In this document: positions 1-6,319 of the stretch, piece after piece
How positions within the stretch are numbered: position 1 is the stretch's first letter
Layout: each line of letters starts with the position of its first letter
NCBI GenBank assembly: GCA_011523725.1
Contig: WTGD01000109.1
Coordinates: 1-14,862, forward strand
Source: Nitrospinota bacterium
GTDB lineage: Bacteria > UBA8248
Direction: 5' to 3'
DNA: 14,862 bases
The notes under the pieces: generated by a model
What the model saw: the letters and a program-made list of their open reading frames with translations, nothing else
The model's database searches: none
Told to the model about the DNA's origin: nothing
Program-made: the position numbers and the translations under genes

Positions 1-973
1 GTACACGCGCTACGGCACGGTCTTTCTCTCGACGGTGCAGGGTTTCGGCATCGCCATCGGCATCGAGCAGATGTCCGCTCCCACGGGAGCGCTCGTGGTC
101 CCGGATCCGGGTTGGGGATTCCGGTTGATGACGGTTCTCACGCTGGTGGCGGGTACTTCGTTCATCATGTGGCTCGGAGAGCAAATCACCGAGCGCGGCA
201 TCGGCAACGGCATCTCCCTCATCATATTCGCCGGCATCGTCGCAGGTCTTCCAGGCGCGATCATCAACACGTTCCGTCTGCTGGGCACCGGCGAATTACA
301 GCCTTTCGTGATGATCGTGCTGGCGGTGGGAATGGTGGCCGTCGTGGGCCTCGTGGTCTGGTTCGAGGCGGGACAGCGCCGGATCAGGGTTCAATACGCA
401 AAGCGGATGGTGGGCCGGAAAATGGCGGGCGGCCAGGAGACGCACCTGCCCCTGAAGGTCAACACCTCGGGCGTCATTCCGCCGATCTTCGCGAGTTCGA
501 TGATTCTTTTCCCCGCCACCATCGCGCAGTTCTCGAACGTGGACTGGCTGCAGCAGTTGAGCGCGGCGCTCACGCCACCGAGCACCTGGTACGTGGTGTT
601 GACGGTCGTGCTGATCTTCTTTTTCGCGTACTTCTATACCGCCATTATCTTCAATCCGATGGACGTGGCGGAGAATTTGAGAAAATACGGGGGCTTCATT
701 CCGGGAAGGCGCCCGGGCCGGCCCACCGCGGATTTCATCGACCGCACCCTGAGCCGGCTGACGTTCCTGGGCGCCATTTATCTGAGCGCCATCGTTATTT
801 TGCCGACTTATCTTATCCAGTGGTTCAACGTGCCGTTCTTTTTCGGTGGAACGGCGCTCTTGATTGTTGTGGGCGTGGCTGTCGATACCCAGCGGCAGAT
901 CGAATCTCACTTGGTGATGAGGAATTATGAAGGTTTCCTGCGCCGCGGGCGTATACGGGGGCGTGCGGGCTAG
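1..973 (+). CDS. secY: Protein translocase subunit SecY, 5'-truncated by window edge
   Basis: SecY is the channel subunit of the SecYEG translocon in the inner membrane and inserts or exports Sec substrates. The frame is open from base 2, beginning Y-T-R-Y-G-T-V, the conserved segment before transmembrane helix 4, so roughly the first 110 residues lie outside the window and the GTG at 35 is internal. Visible hallmarks are the GNGISLIIFAGI helix, the cytoplasmic loop with RRIRVQYAKRMVG, the VNTSGVIPPIFASS stretch, the MDVAENLRKYGGFIPGRRPG loop used in ribosome and SecA contact, and the closing YEGFLRRGR tail. The stop TAG (971-973) is separated by one base from the proposed adk start, so the two are probably translationally coupled. 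It is the distal part of the spc operon. Identity is certain; only the N-terminus is missing. Confidence 0.97.
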   Translation, partial: YTRYGTVFLSTVQGFGIAIGIEQMSAPTGALVVPDPGWGFRLMTVLTLVAGTSFIMWLGEQITERGIGNGISLIIFAGIVAGLPGAIINTFRLLGTGELQPFVMIVLAVGMVAVVGLVVWFEAGQRRIRVQYAKRMVGRKMAGGQETHLPLKVNTSGVIPPIFASSMILFPATIAQFSNVDWLQQLSAALTPPSTWYVVLTVVLIFFFAYFYTAIIFNPMDVAENLRKYGGFIPGRRPGRPTADFIDRTLSRLTFLGAIYLSAIVILPTYLIQWFNVPFFFGGTALLIVVGVAVDTQRQIESHLVMRNYEGFLRRGRIRGRAG

Positions 974-974
974 C

Positions 975-1604
975 GTGAAAATTATTCTTCTAGGCCCTCC
1001 CGGTTCGGGAAAAGGCACCCAGGGCGCCGCGCTCTCGAAATCCCTGCAGGTACCCGAAATCTCGACGGGAGACATGTTGCGCCAGGCGGTGGCGGAGAAG
1101 ACGGCGCTGGGCCAGCAGGTGGGGGATGTCATCAACCAGGGTTGTCTCGTACCCGATGACCTCATCATTTCGGTGATCGAGGAGCGCATTTCCCGAGAAG
1201 ACTGCGAGAATGGATTCATCCTGGACGGTTTTCCCAGGACGATTGAACAGGGCGAAGCCCTGGAGAGAGTCTTACCGGACAGCGTGGATGTGGTTATCTA
1301 TTTCAATGTGTCGAGCGAGGCCGTGGTGGCTCGACTGGCGGGCAGACTCACGTGCAGGAAATGCGGCGCCGTCTATCCCAACATGGACACCTCGCTTTGC
1401 TCCGTTTGTAGAGGAGACCTCTACCAGCGTGAGGACGACATGACGAGCACGGTGCTTCGGCGCCTGAAGCTGTACCGGGAACATACCGAACCGTTGGTGG
1501 CTTTTTATCGCGACAAGGGCAAGCTCGCGGAAATCGACGGTGAGGGCAGCGTCGAGGAAATCGCGCAGAGGGTGGAGGAAGGTATTGCCCAGGTGCTTGC
1601 TTGA
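975..1604 (+). CDS. adk: Adenylate kinase with four-cysteine LID domain
   Basis: This cytoplasmic enzyme interconverts ATP + AMP and 2 ADP. With the GTG at 975 the protein is 209 residues and starts directly with the conserved KIILLGPPGSGKGT strand and P-loop (residues 7-15). The AMP-site motif STGDML is at 30-35 and DGFPRT at 84-89. The LID contains Cys127, Cys130, Cys142 and Cys145, the pattern of zinc-binding adenylate kinases, although the loop between the two pairs is shorter than usual. An in-frame ATG at 927, preceded by a GAGG-like site, would add 16 residues (MKVSCAAG...) overlapping secY. I prefer 975 because family members begin at the first beta strand, but the longer form is not excluded. 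The stop overlaps the map start (TGATG). Confidence 0.96.
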   Translation: MKIILLGPPGSGKGTQGAALSKSLQVPEISTGDMLRQAVAEKTALGQQVGDVINQGCLVPDDLIISVIEERISREDCENGFILDGFPRTIEQGEALERVLPDSVDVVIYFNVSSEAVVARLAGRLTCRKCGAVYPNMDTSLCSVCRGDLYQREDDMTSTVLRRLKLYREHTEPLVAFYRDKGKLAEIDGEGSVEEIAQRVEEGIAQVLA

Positions 1605-2356
1605 TGGCTATCATCCTTCGTTCGCGAAAGGAGATAGAGCGTTTGCGGGCCAGCAACCGGGTCGTGATGAGCGTCATGGCCGAACTTAAAGAGGCGATTC
1701 GACCGGGTGTTACCACCCTGGAATTGGACACTTTGGCGGAACGGATTATTCGTGAACAAGGAGCAGTACCCGCTTTTAAGGGGTACAGGGGCTATCAGCA
1801 CACGATATGCGCTTCGGTCAACGAAGAGGTGGTTCATGGAGTGCCCTCCGATAAAAAGCTCAAGGAAGGGGATATCGTCAGCGTGGATGTCGGGGCGAAG
1901 TTGTATGGCTACTATGGAGATCATGCCGTCACATTTCCCGTGGGCGACGTTGATCCCGGAGCCGAAAAGTTGTTGAAATGCTGCCAGGAGTCGCTTTTCA
2001 AGGGCATCGAGCAGGCGAAACCGGGCAACCGGTTGTTTGATATTTCACACGCCGTGCAAAAGCACGCGGAAAGCGCCGGGTTTTCGGTGGTTCGCGCCTA
2101 TGTGGGGCATGGAGTGGGGACGAATCTTCATGAAGAACCCCAGGTTCCGAATTTCGGCGAACCCGGCACGGGGCCGGAACTTAAGGCGGGCATGGTTCTC
2201 GCGATTGAACCGATGCTGAATATGGGCGTTCATGACGTGAAGGTTTTAAACGATGAATGGACAGTCGTTACGGCGGACGAGAAACTCTCCGCGCATTTTG
2301 AACATTCCGTCGCCATCACCGAAGACGGCCCGGATATTCTGAGTTTGGCCGCATGA
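1604..2356 (+). CDS. map: Methionine aminopeptidase, type I
   Basis: It removes the initiator methionine from nascent proteins. The 250-residue protein is the length of bacterial type Ia enzymes and carries all five metal ligands at the expected spacing: Asp95, Asp106, His169, Glu202 and Glu233. His78 (VHGVP) and His176 are the conserved second-shell/catalytic histidines. The ATG at 1604 overlaps the adk stop by one base. The TTG at 1601 would only add one residue and is not needed. A GGAGGAAGG purine tract lies about 20 bases upstream inside adk, rather far for a ribosome site, so translational coupling to adk is likely. Position between adk and infA is the classical spc operon arrangement. 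Confidence 0.97.
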   Translation: MAIILRSRKEIERLRASNRVVMSVMAELKEAIRPGVTTLELDTLAERIIREQGAVPAFKGYRGYQHTICASVNEEVVHGVPSDKKLKEGDIVSVDVGAKLYGYYGDHAVTFPVGDVDPGAEKLLKCCQESLFKGIEQAKPGNRLFDISHAVQKHAESAGFSVVRAYVGHGVGTNLHEEPQVPNFGEPGTGPELKAGMVLAIEPMLNMGVHDVKVLNDEWTVVTADEKLSAHFEHSVAITEDGPDILSLAA

Positions 2357-2640
2357 GAAGACCGCGTCGAGGGGGGAGCAGGAAGCAGAGAAAGCGCGAT
2401 CAGGCAGAGCGTGAGGAGAGGGCTCCAAAGGAAGGCGTGATAGAGGTGGATGGAATCGTCGTGGAGCCTCTGCCGAACGCGATGTTTCGCGTTGAACTCG
2501 AAGGTGGCCACAAGGTGTTGGCCCACATCTCGGGGAAAATGCGGATGCACTTCATCCGGATTCTCCCGGGGGACAACGTCAAGGTGGAGCTGTCCCCTTA
2601 CGATTTGACGAGAGGGCGGATAACGAGTCGCTACAAGTAG
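2353..2640 (+). CDS. infA: Translation initiation factor IF-1 with basic N-terminal extension
   Basis: IF-1 binds the 30S A site during initiation. Residues from about 24 onward (APKEGVIEVDG ... VVEPLPNAMFRVEL ... KVLAHISGKMR ... RILPGD ... VELSPYDLTRGRI) match the whole 70-odd-residue OB-fold protein. In front of this sit about 23 extra residues very rich in Arg, Lys and Glu (RRPRRGGSRKQRKRD...). The ATG overlaps the map stop as ATGA, and no ATG, GTG or TTG start occurs in frame until the GTG for Val29, which would cut into the first beta strand. The extension therefore looks real rather than a start-site error, unless an unusual start codon is used. There is no strong ribosome site, so coupling to map is likely. 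Confidence 0.96.
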   Translation: MRRPRRGGSRKQRKRDQAEREERAPKEGVIEVDGIVVEPLPNAMFRVELEGGHKVLAHISGKMRMHFIRILPGDNVKVELSPYDLTRGRITSRYK

Positions 2641-2669
2641 ATGTTTCAAGTGAGATTTGGAGTCAGGCC

Positions 2670-2783
2670 ATGAAGGTGAGAAGTTCCGTCAAGCCGATGT
2701 GTGACAAGTGCAAGGTCATCCGCCGCAAGGGCGTCGTGCGCGTCTTGTGTTCGAACCCAAAGCACAAGCAGCGCCAGGGCTGA
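2670..2783 (+). CDS. rpmJ: 50S ribosomal protein L36 (bL36, zinc-binding form)
   Basis: This is a 37-residue ORF, beginning MKVRSSVKPMCDKCKVIRRK and ending KHKQRQG. It carries the zinc ribbon ligands Cys11, Cys14, Cys27 and His32 of the C+ type of bL36, so it is not the zinc-free paralogue. A GGAG at 2659-2662 lies seven bases before the ATG. Its place between infA and rpsM is the usual one for this small ribosomal gene at the end of the spc operon. Confidence 0.96.
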   Translation: MKVRSSVKPMCDKCKVIRRKGVVRVLCSNPKHKQRQG

Positions 2784-2801
2784 GTCGGCGGCGAGGAAAT
2801 A

Positions 2802-2807
2802 AAGGAG
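2802..2807 (+). promoter_or_regulatory. Ribosome binding site of rpsM
   Basis: AAGGAG lies seven bases before the rpsM ATG in the 31-base gap after rpmJ. It is the clearest Shine-Dalgarno site in the ribosomal block. No promoter or S4-type pseudoknot can be recognised in this short gap. Confidence 0.7.
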
Positions 2808-2814
2808 AACAGGA

Positions 2815-3189
2815 ATGGCCCGTATTGCCGGAGTAGATATTCCCAACGATAAGAACATCAACATCGCTTTGACGTATATCTATGGGATCGGGCGGACTTC
2901 CGCGAACAAGATAGTGGAAGAAGCGAACGTCAATGCTTTCTCCAAGGTGAAGGATCTCTCCGAAGCCGAGGTCCAGGCCTTGCGCGAGATAATCGAGCGC
3001 GGCTATGCGGTGGAGGGCGACTTGAGGAGCCGGGTGACGATGAACATCAAGAGATTGATGGACATCGGCACCTACCGGGGACTCAGGCACCGCCGCGGAC
3101 TGCCCGTTCGCGGGCAGAGAACCCACACGAACGCGCGCACCCGCAAAGGGCCGCGTAAGACGGTGGGCGCGAAGAAAAAAGACAACTGA
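2815..3189 (+). CDS. rpsM: 30S ribosomal protein S13 (uS13)
   Basis: uS13 sits in the head of the 30S subunit and contacts the P-site tRNA and the B1 bridges to 50S. The 124-residue protein starts MARIAGVDIPNDK, has the helix-two-turn-helix ALTYIYGIGRTSA, and ends with the basic tail RGLPVRGQRTHTNARTRKGPRKTVGAKKK that reaches the tRNA. Length and sequence are normal for bacteria. It is the first gene of the alpha-operon set (rpsM-rpsK-rpsD-rpoA-rplQ). Downstream, a seven-T run follows the stop, but no hairpin precedes it, so it is not read as a terminator. Confidence 0.98.
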   Translation: MARIAGVDIPNDKNINIALTYIYGIGRTSANKIVEEANVNAFSKVKDLSEAEVQALREIIERGYAVEGDLRSRVTMNIKRLMDIGTYRGLRHRRGLPVRGQRTHTNARTRKGPRKTVGAKKKDN

Positions 3190-3227
3190 TTTTTTTGATT
3201 TCGTCTCTATAGGGCAGGAGATTTCAA

Positions 3228-3629
3228 TTGGCGCAAGCAGGCAGAGGAAAACGCGGTGGAAAGCGCCGGCGTGAGCGAAGAGCCATCGGCAAGGGACAGG
3301 CTCACATTCTGGCGACCTTCAACAACACCATGATATCGATTTCCGACACGGGCGGGAACGTGGTTTGCTGGTCGACGGCTGGCGGGCAAGGCTTCAAGGG
3401 TTCCCGGAAGAGCACGCCTTTCGCCGCGCAGATGGCTGCTGCGGATGTCGCCAAGAAAGCGTTGGACCTCGGCGTGACTTCGGTCGAGGTATACGTGAGC
3501 GGCCCCGGTTCCGGCCGGGAAGCGGCGATACGCTCGCTGGCCGCGGCGGGGCTCGAGGTGAGTCTCATTCGTGACGTAACGCCTATTCCCCACAATGGTT
3601 GCCGTCCGCGTAAGCGGCGTCGGGTCTAG
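3228..3629 (+). CDS. rpsK: 30S ribosomal protein S11 (uS11), TTG start
   Basis: uS11 lines the platform of the 30S subunit near the mRNA exit. The 133-residue protein reads MAQAGRGKRGGKRRRERRAIG, then the conserved core GQAHILATFNNTMISISDTGGN and the terminal GCRPRKRRRV. The first codon is TTG (3228-3230), preceded by GGCAGGAG ending seven bases upstream. No ATG or GTG exists in frame before the conserved core, so the TTG start is well supported. The UUG start may lower the translation rate relative to rpsM. Confidence 0.97.
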   Translation: MAQAGRGKRGGKRRRERRAIGKGQAHILATFNNTMISISDTGGNVVCWSTAGGQGFKGSRKSTPFAAQMAAADVAKKALDLGVTSVEVYVSGPGSGREAAIRSLAAAGLEVSLIRDVTPIPHNGCRPRKRRRV

Positions 3630-3654
3630 GTCCAGGCAAGAGGGAGTTTGAATT

Positions 3655-4287
3655 TTGGCGCGATACAAGGATTCGGTTTGTCGGCTTTGTCGAAGAGAGG
3701 GCATGAAGCTCTTCCTGAAGGGCGATCGCTGCATCGGCGATAAATGCTCTTTCGAGAAACGGAGCTTTCCGCCGGGACAGCACGGCGCGGCGCGTTCGCG
3801 CGGAAAACTGAGCGAGTACGGGTTGCAGCTTCGCGAGAAACAAAAGGCGCGCCGGGTATACGGCGTGCTGGAGAAGCAGTTCCGGCTGTATTACAAAGAA
3901 GCCGCGCGGCGCAAGGGCGTCACCGGTGACAACCTGTTTTCTCTGCTCGAGTCCAGGCTCGACAACGTCGTGTTCCGGGCGAGTTTCGCGGATTCGCGCA
4001 ATCAGGCGCGTCAACTGGTGACTCACAACCACATTCGGGTGAACGGCAGAAAGGTGAATCGCCCCGCGTTCATCGTGCGAAAGGGAGACGTCGTCGAGAT
4101 CAAGGAGAAGAGCAAGAAGATTGCGCTGATCGTGCAAAGCGCGGAGAAGGGGAAAGTGCGCGGCGCTCCCGCCTGGCTCGATGTGGACCACGCCGATCTT
4201 CAAGCGCGCGTACTGGAGCCGCCCAGTCTGGCCGACTCCCAGATTGACATCAACGCGCAGCAGATTGTGGAACTGTATTCCAAATAA
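3655..4287 (+). CDS. rpsD: 30S ribosomal protein S4 (uS4), zinc-binding form, TTG start
   Basis: uS4 is a primary 16S rRNA binder that nucleates 30S assembly; in many bacteria it also represses the alpha operon. The 210-residue protein has an N-terminal zinc site with Cys9, Cys12, Cys26 and Cys31 (C+ type), the FPPGQHG motif, the KQKARRVYGVLEKQFRLYY segment, and an S4 RNA-binding domain (about residues 100-165, with SRNQARQLVTHNHIRVNGRKV). The start is TTG at 3655 behind AGAGGGAG (3640-3647), the second TTG start in succession. I see no recognisable S4-binding leader upstream of rpsM. Identity is certain. Confidence 0.98.
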   Translation: MARYKDSVCRLCRREGMKLFLKGDRCIGDKCSFEKRSFPPGQHGAARSRGKLSEYGLQLREKQKARRVYGVLEKQFRLYYKEAARRKGVTGDNLFSLLESRLDNVVFRASFADSRNQARQLVTHNHIRVNGRKVNRPAFIVRKGDVVEIKEKSKKIALIVQSAEKGKVRGAPAWLDVDHADLQARVLEPPSLADSQIDINAQQIVELYSK

Positions 4288-4303
4288 ATGACGAACCCGC
4301 TTC

Positions 4304-4328
4304 GACCAACTTGTTTCAAAAAGTGGTC
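4304..4328 (+). promoter_or_regulatory. Hairpin in the rpsD-rpoA gap (possible mRNA control element)
   Basis: The left arm GACCA(a)CTT (4304-4312) pairs with AAGTGGTC (4321-4328), giving eight base pairs with one bulged A around an eight-base loop. No T-run follows directly, so this is not a standard intrinsic terminator. It sits about 11 bases before the GGAGGA ribosome site of rpoA. It could modulate rpoA translation or act as a processing site. The pairing is visible, but a role is inference. Confidence 0.3.
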
Positions 4329-4339
4329 AACCGCCGAAC

Positions 4340-4345
4340 GGAGGA
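4340..4345 (+). promoter_or_regulatory. Ribosome binding site of rpoA
   Basis: GGAGGA lies nine bases before the ATG at 4355. It supports this start and indicates independent initiation despite the upstream rpsD stop 67 bases away. Confidence 0.7.
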
Positions 4346-4354
4346 CCAATAGAA

Positions 4355-5374
4355 ATGACAGCCATTGCTGATCTGGTCAAACCTACTGGCCTGGAGCCCC
4401 AGCCGGAGAGTTTGACCGATACTTTCGGCCGTTTTATCGCCGAGCCCTTGGAGCGTGGGTATGGCGTTACGCTGGGCAATGCGCTCCGCCGCGTGATCTT
4501 GTCTTCATTGCAGGGAGCCGCTTTCACGGGAGTGCGCATCGAGGGCGTATTTCACGAGTTTTCGAGCATTCCCGGCGTCATGGAGGATGTGACGGAAATC
4601 ATCCTGAATCTCAAGGACGTCGTCATCGAGGTGGAATCGGAAACCTTGCCGGTTCACATGCACTATCAACATTCGGGCTCCGCCGGCGTCTTCAAGGCGG
4701 GCGATATCGAGGCTCCTGCGGGCGTGAAGGTAATGACGCCCGACGTCGAGATCGCCAACATGAACGATGAGGCGGAACTCGAGGTGGAACTCGTGGCGAA
4801 CATCGGTCGCGGCTACGTTCCCGCGGAGAGAAACGTGGATTTGACCCTCGGTCCGCAGTTCATCCCGATGGATTCCATCTTCTCTCCCATCCGCCGCTGC
4901 ACCTTCCAGGTGGAGAAAACCCGGGTGGGCGACATTACGGACTACGACAAGCTGATTCTCGAAGTGGAGACGAACGGAACAATCGCCCCCGTGGATGCGG
5001 TCGCCCACGCGGCGAAGATATTGAAGGACAATCTCCAGATATTCATCAACTTCGAAGAAGAGGCTGCGCCCCAGGCGCCCAAAGTGGATGAGCGCAAGCA
5101 GAGGATAGTGGAGAGCCTCAGCAGAAGCGTAGAGGAGCTCGAACTATCGGTTCGCAGCTATAACTGCCTGAAAAACGCGCGGATCCGCACGTTGGGCGAG
5201 TTGGTGCAAAAAACGGAAGCCGAACTACTGAGAACGAGGAACTTCGGTCGCAAGAGTCTGAATGAAATTCGTGATATCCTTACGGGGATGGGTTTGTCCC
5301 TCGGAATGGATTTGAGCTATATGGATCTCACGCCACGCGATTTGAGCGTGGAGGATGATTCCGAACAAGAATAG
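4355..5374 (+). CDS. rpoA: DNA-directed RNA polymerase alpha subunit
   Basis: Alpha dimerises to scaffold assembly of the beta and beta' subunits and contacts UP elements and activators through its C-terminal domain. The 339-residue protein has the N-terminal domain at about 1-235, with LERGYGVTLGNALRRVILSS (32-51) and the SSIPGVMEDVTEIILNLK strand. A charged linker follows (about 236-255), then the C-terminal domain with SVRSYNCLKNARI, in which Arg267 aligns with the DNA-contacting Arg265 of Escherichia coli. The helix-hairpin RNFGRKSLNEI follows, and the tail is acidic. Length is normal. It is followed 11 bases later by rplQ, as in most bacteria. Confidence 0.98.
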   Translation: MTAIADLVKPTGLEPQPESLTDTFGRFIAEPLERGYGVTLGNALRRVILSSLQGAAFTGVRIEGVFHEFSSIPGVMEDVTEIILNLKDVVIEVESETLPVHMHYQHSGSAGVFKAGDIEAPAGVKVMTPDVEIANMNDEAELEVELVANIGRGYVPAERNVDLTLGPQFIPMDSIFSPIRRCTFQVEKTRVGDITDYDKLILEVETNGTIAPVDAVAHAAKILKDNLQIFINFEEEAAPQAPKVDERKQRIVESLSRSVEELELSVRSYNCLKNARIRTLGELVQKTEAELLRTRNFGRKSLNEIRDILTGMGLSLGMDLSYMDLTPRDLSVEDDSEQE

Positions 5375-5385
5375 GACATGAACAG

Positions 5386-5808
5386 ATGCGGCACCGATGG
5401 CATGGCAGAAAACTGGGACGCACCTCGAAACATCGCGATGCGATGACGAGGAACATGGTTACTTCTCTCATCGACGAGGAGAGAGTGCGGACGACGCTGG
5501 CGAAGGCCAAGGAGGTTCGCCGCCACGCCGAACGCATCATCACCACGGGCAAGAAGGGCACGCTCCATGCGCGGCGGCAGGTCGCCTCTTATCTCAAAAC
5601 CCCAGCCGCGGTCGCCAAACTCATGGAGACCATCGCCCCGCGGTATGCGGAGCGGCCCGGCGGCTATACCCGGATTCTGCGTCTTCCTCCGAGGCAGGGA
5701 GACGCCGCGCCCATGGCGCTCCTCGAGTTGATCGACAGGGATACGACCAGAGAAGAGGAAAGGCGGGAGCGCCGCCAGAAGAGAAAAGAGGCGCAAGGAG
5801 AAGCGTAG
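5386..5808 (+). CDS. rplQ: 50S ribosomal protein L17 (bL17)
   Basis: bL17 lies near the peptide exit tunnel. The 140-residue protein has the family core: MRHRWHGRKLGRTSKHR, then the LAKAKEVRRHAERIITTGKKG segment, and PRYAERPGGYTRILRLPPRQGD. It is followed by a charged tail rich in Arg, Glu and Lys (about 118-140), longer than in the shortest homologues. It is the last gene of the ribosomal block and is followed by an intrinsic terminator. An ATG at 5378 is out of frame and is not used. Confidence 0.97.
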   Translation: MRHRWHGRKLGRTSKHRDAMTRNMVTSLIDEERVRTTLAKAKEVRRHAERIITTGKKGTLHARRQVASYLKTPAAVAKLMETIAPRYAERPGGYTRILRLPPRQGDAAPMALLELIDRDTTREEERRERRQKRKEAQGEA

Positions 5809-5819
5809 AGGCCTCGATA

Positions 5820-5828
5820 TGATATACT
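5820..5828 (+). promoter_or_regulatory. Possible extended -10 promoter element before the thioesterase gene
   Basis: TGATATACT matches an extended -10 (TGN followed by TATACT, one mismatch from TATAAT). No good -35 is found 16-18 bases upstream. A transcript from here would start near the left arm of the rplQ terminator hairpin, which is awkward. It may be chance, or a weak promoter for the thioesterase-ald pair, whose first codon follows at 5879. Confidence 0.25.
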
Positions 5829-5832
5829 CCCG

Positions 5833-5862
5833 AAAGGAGAGCCGCCGAGGCTCTCCTTTTTT
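5833..5862 (+). terminator. Intrinsic terminator of the ribosomal block
   Basis: An 11-bp perfect stem (arms 5833-5843 and 5849-5859, core GGAGAGCC/GGCTCTCC) closes a five-base loop and runs into six T residues, then GTTT. It lies 24 bases after the rplQ stop. It should end the alpha-operon transcript and separates it from the following thioesterase gene. Confidence 0.92.
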
Positions 5863-5878
5863 GTTTGCCTGAAATCAT

Positions 5879-6319
5879 GTGGAGACCTGGGAATTGTCTG
5901 ATTCGAGAGGACGCCCGGATGCGGACGGCTGTTTCGTATGCGGCCCCGCGAACCCGATTGGCTTGAAAATCACATTCCGGCTCGATGGCGACGTCTGCCG
6001 CGCCGAGTTCACGCCTGAGTCCGTCCACCAGGGCTACGACGGCGTGACCCACGGCGGCATCGTCTTCAGCGTTCTCGATGACGTCATGGCGAACTGGCTT
6101 TTTCTCCAAGGAATACGCGCCTACTCGGCGCGAAGCGAAATCCGCTACCGCGACCCCCTGCCCGTCGGAACTCCCTTGCTGCTCGAGGGCAGGCTGAAAA
6201 GGAAAAAGGGCAGGTTCGTCGTCCTGGAGGGGAAAGCGACCAGGGCGGAAGACGGCCGGGCCGTCGCCGAGGCGGAGAGTACGTTCCATATCGTGGCAGA
6301 GGAGGCGGACGGTTCATGA
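5879..6319 (+). CDS. PaaI-like hotdog-fold acyl-CoA thioesterase
   Basis: This is a single 4HBT (hotdog) domain protein of 146 residues or fewer that probably hydrolyses an acyl-CoA in the cytoplasm. It shows the N-terminal CFVCGPANPIGL motif (Cys18, Cys21), common in this subgroup, and the catalytic-region signature THGGIVFSVLDDVM (His58-Gly-Gly, Asp67/68), followed by the YRDPLPVG and AEAESTFHIV strands. The substrate cannot be told. The GTG at 5879 has no clear ribosome site; an in-frame TTG at 5894 is preceded by GGAG (5881-5884) at nine bases and may be the real start, giving 141 residues. The stop overlaps the ald start as ATGA, so the two are co-translated. The gene begins only 16 bases after the rplQ terminator. 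Confidence 0.85.
   Translation: METWELSDSRGRPDADGCFVCGPANPIGLKITFRLDGDVCRAEFTPESVHQGYDGVTHGGIVFSVLDDVMANWLFLQGIRAYSARSEIRYRDPLPVGTPLLLEGRLKRKKGRFVVLEGKATRAEDGRAVAEAESTFHIVAEEADGS

Noticed and set aside
927..974. ATG at 927 as the adk start
   Set aside because: It adds 16 residues before the first conserved beta strand and overlaps secY. It is kept only as an alternative because a GAGG-like site precedes it.
3189..3200. T-run after rpsM as a terminator
   Set aside because: No inverted repeat precedes the seven T residues, and the downstream gene belongs to the same ribosomal operon.
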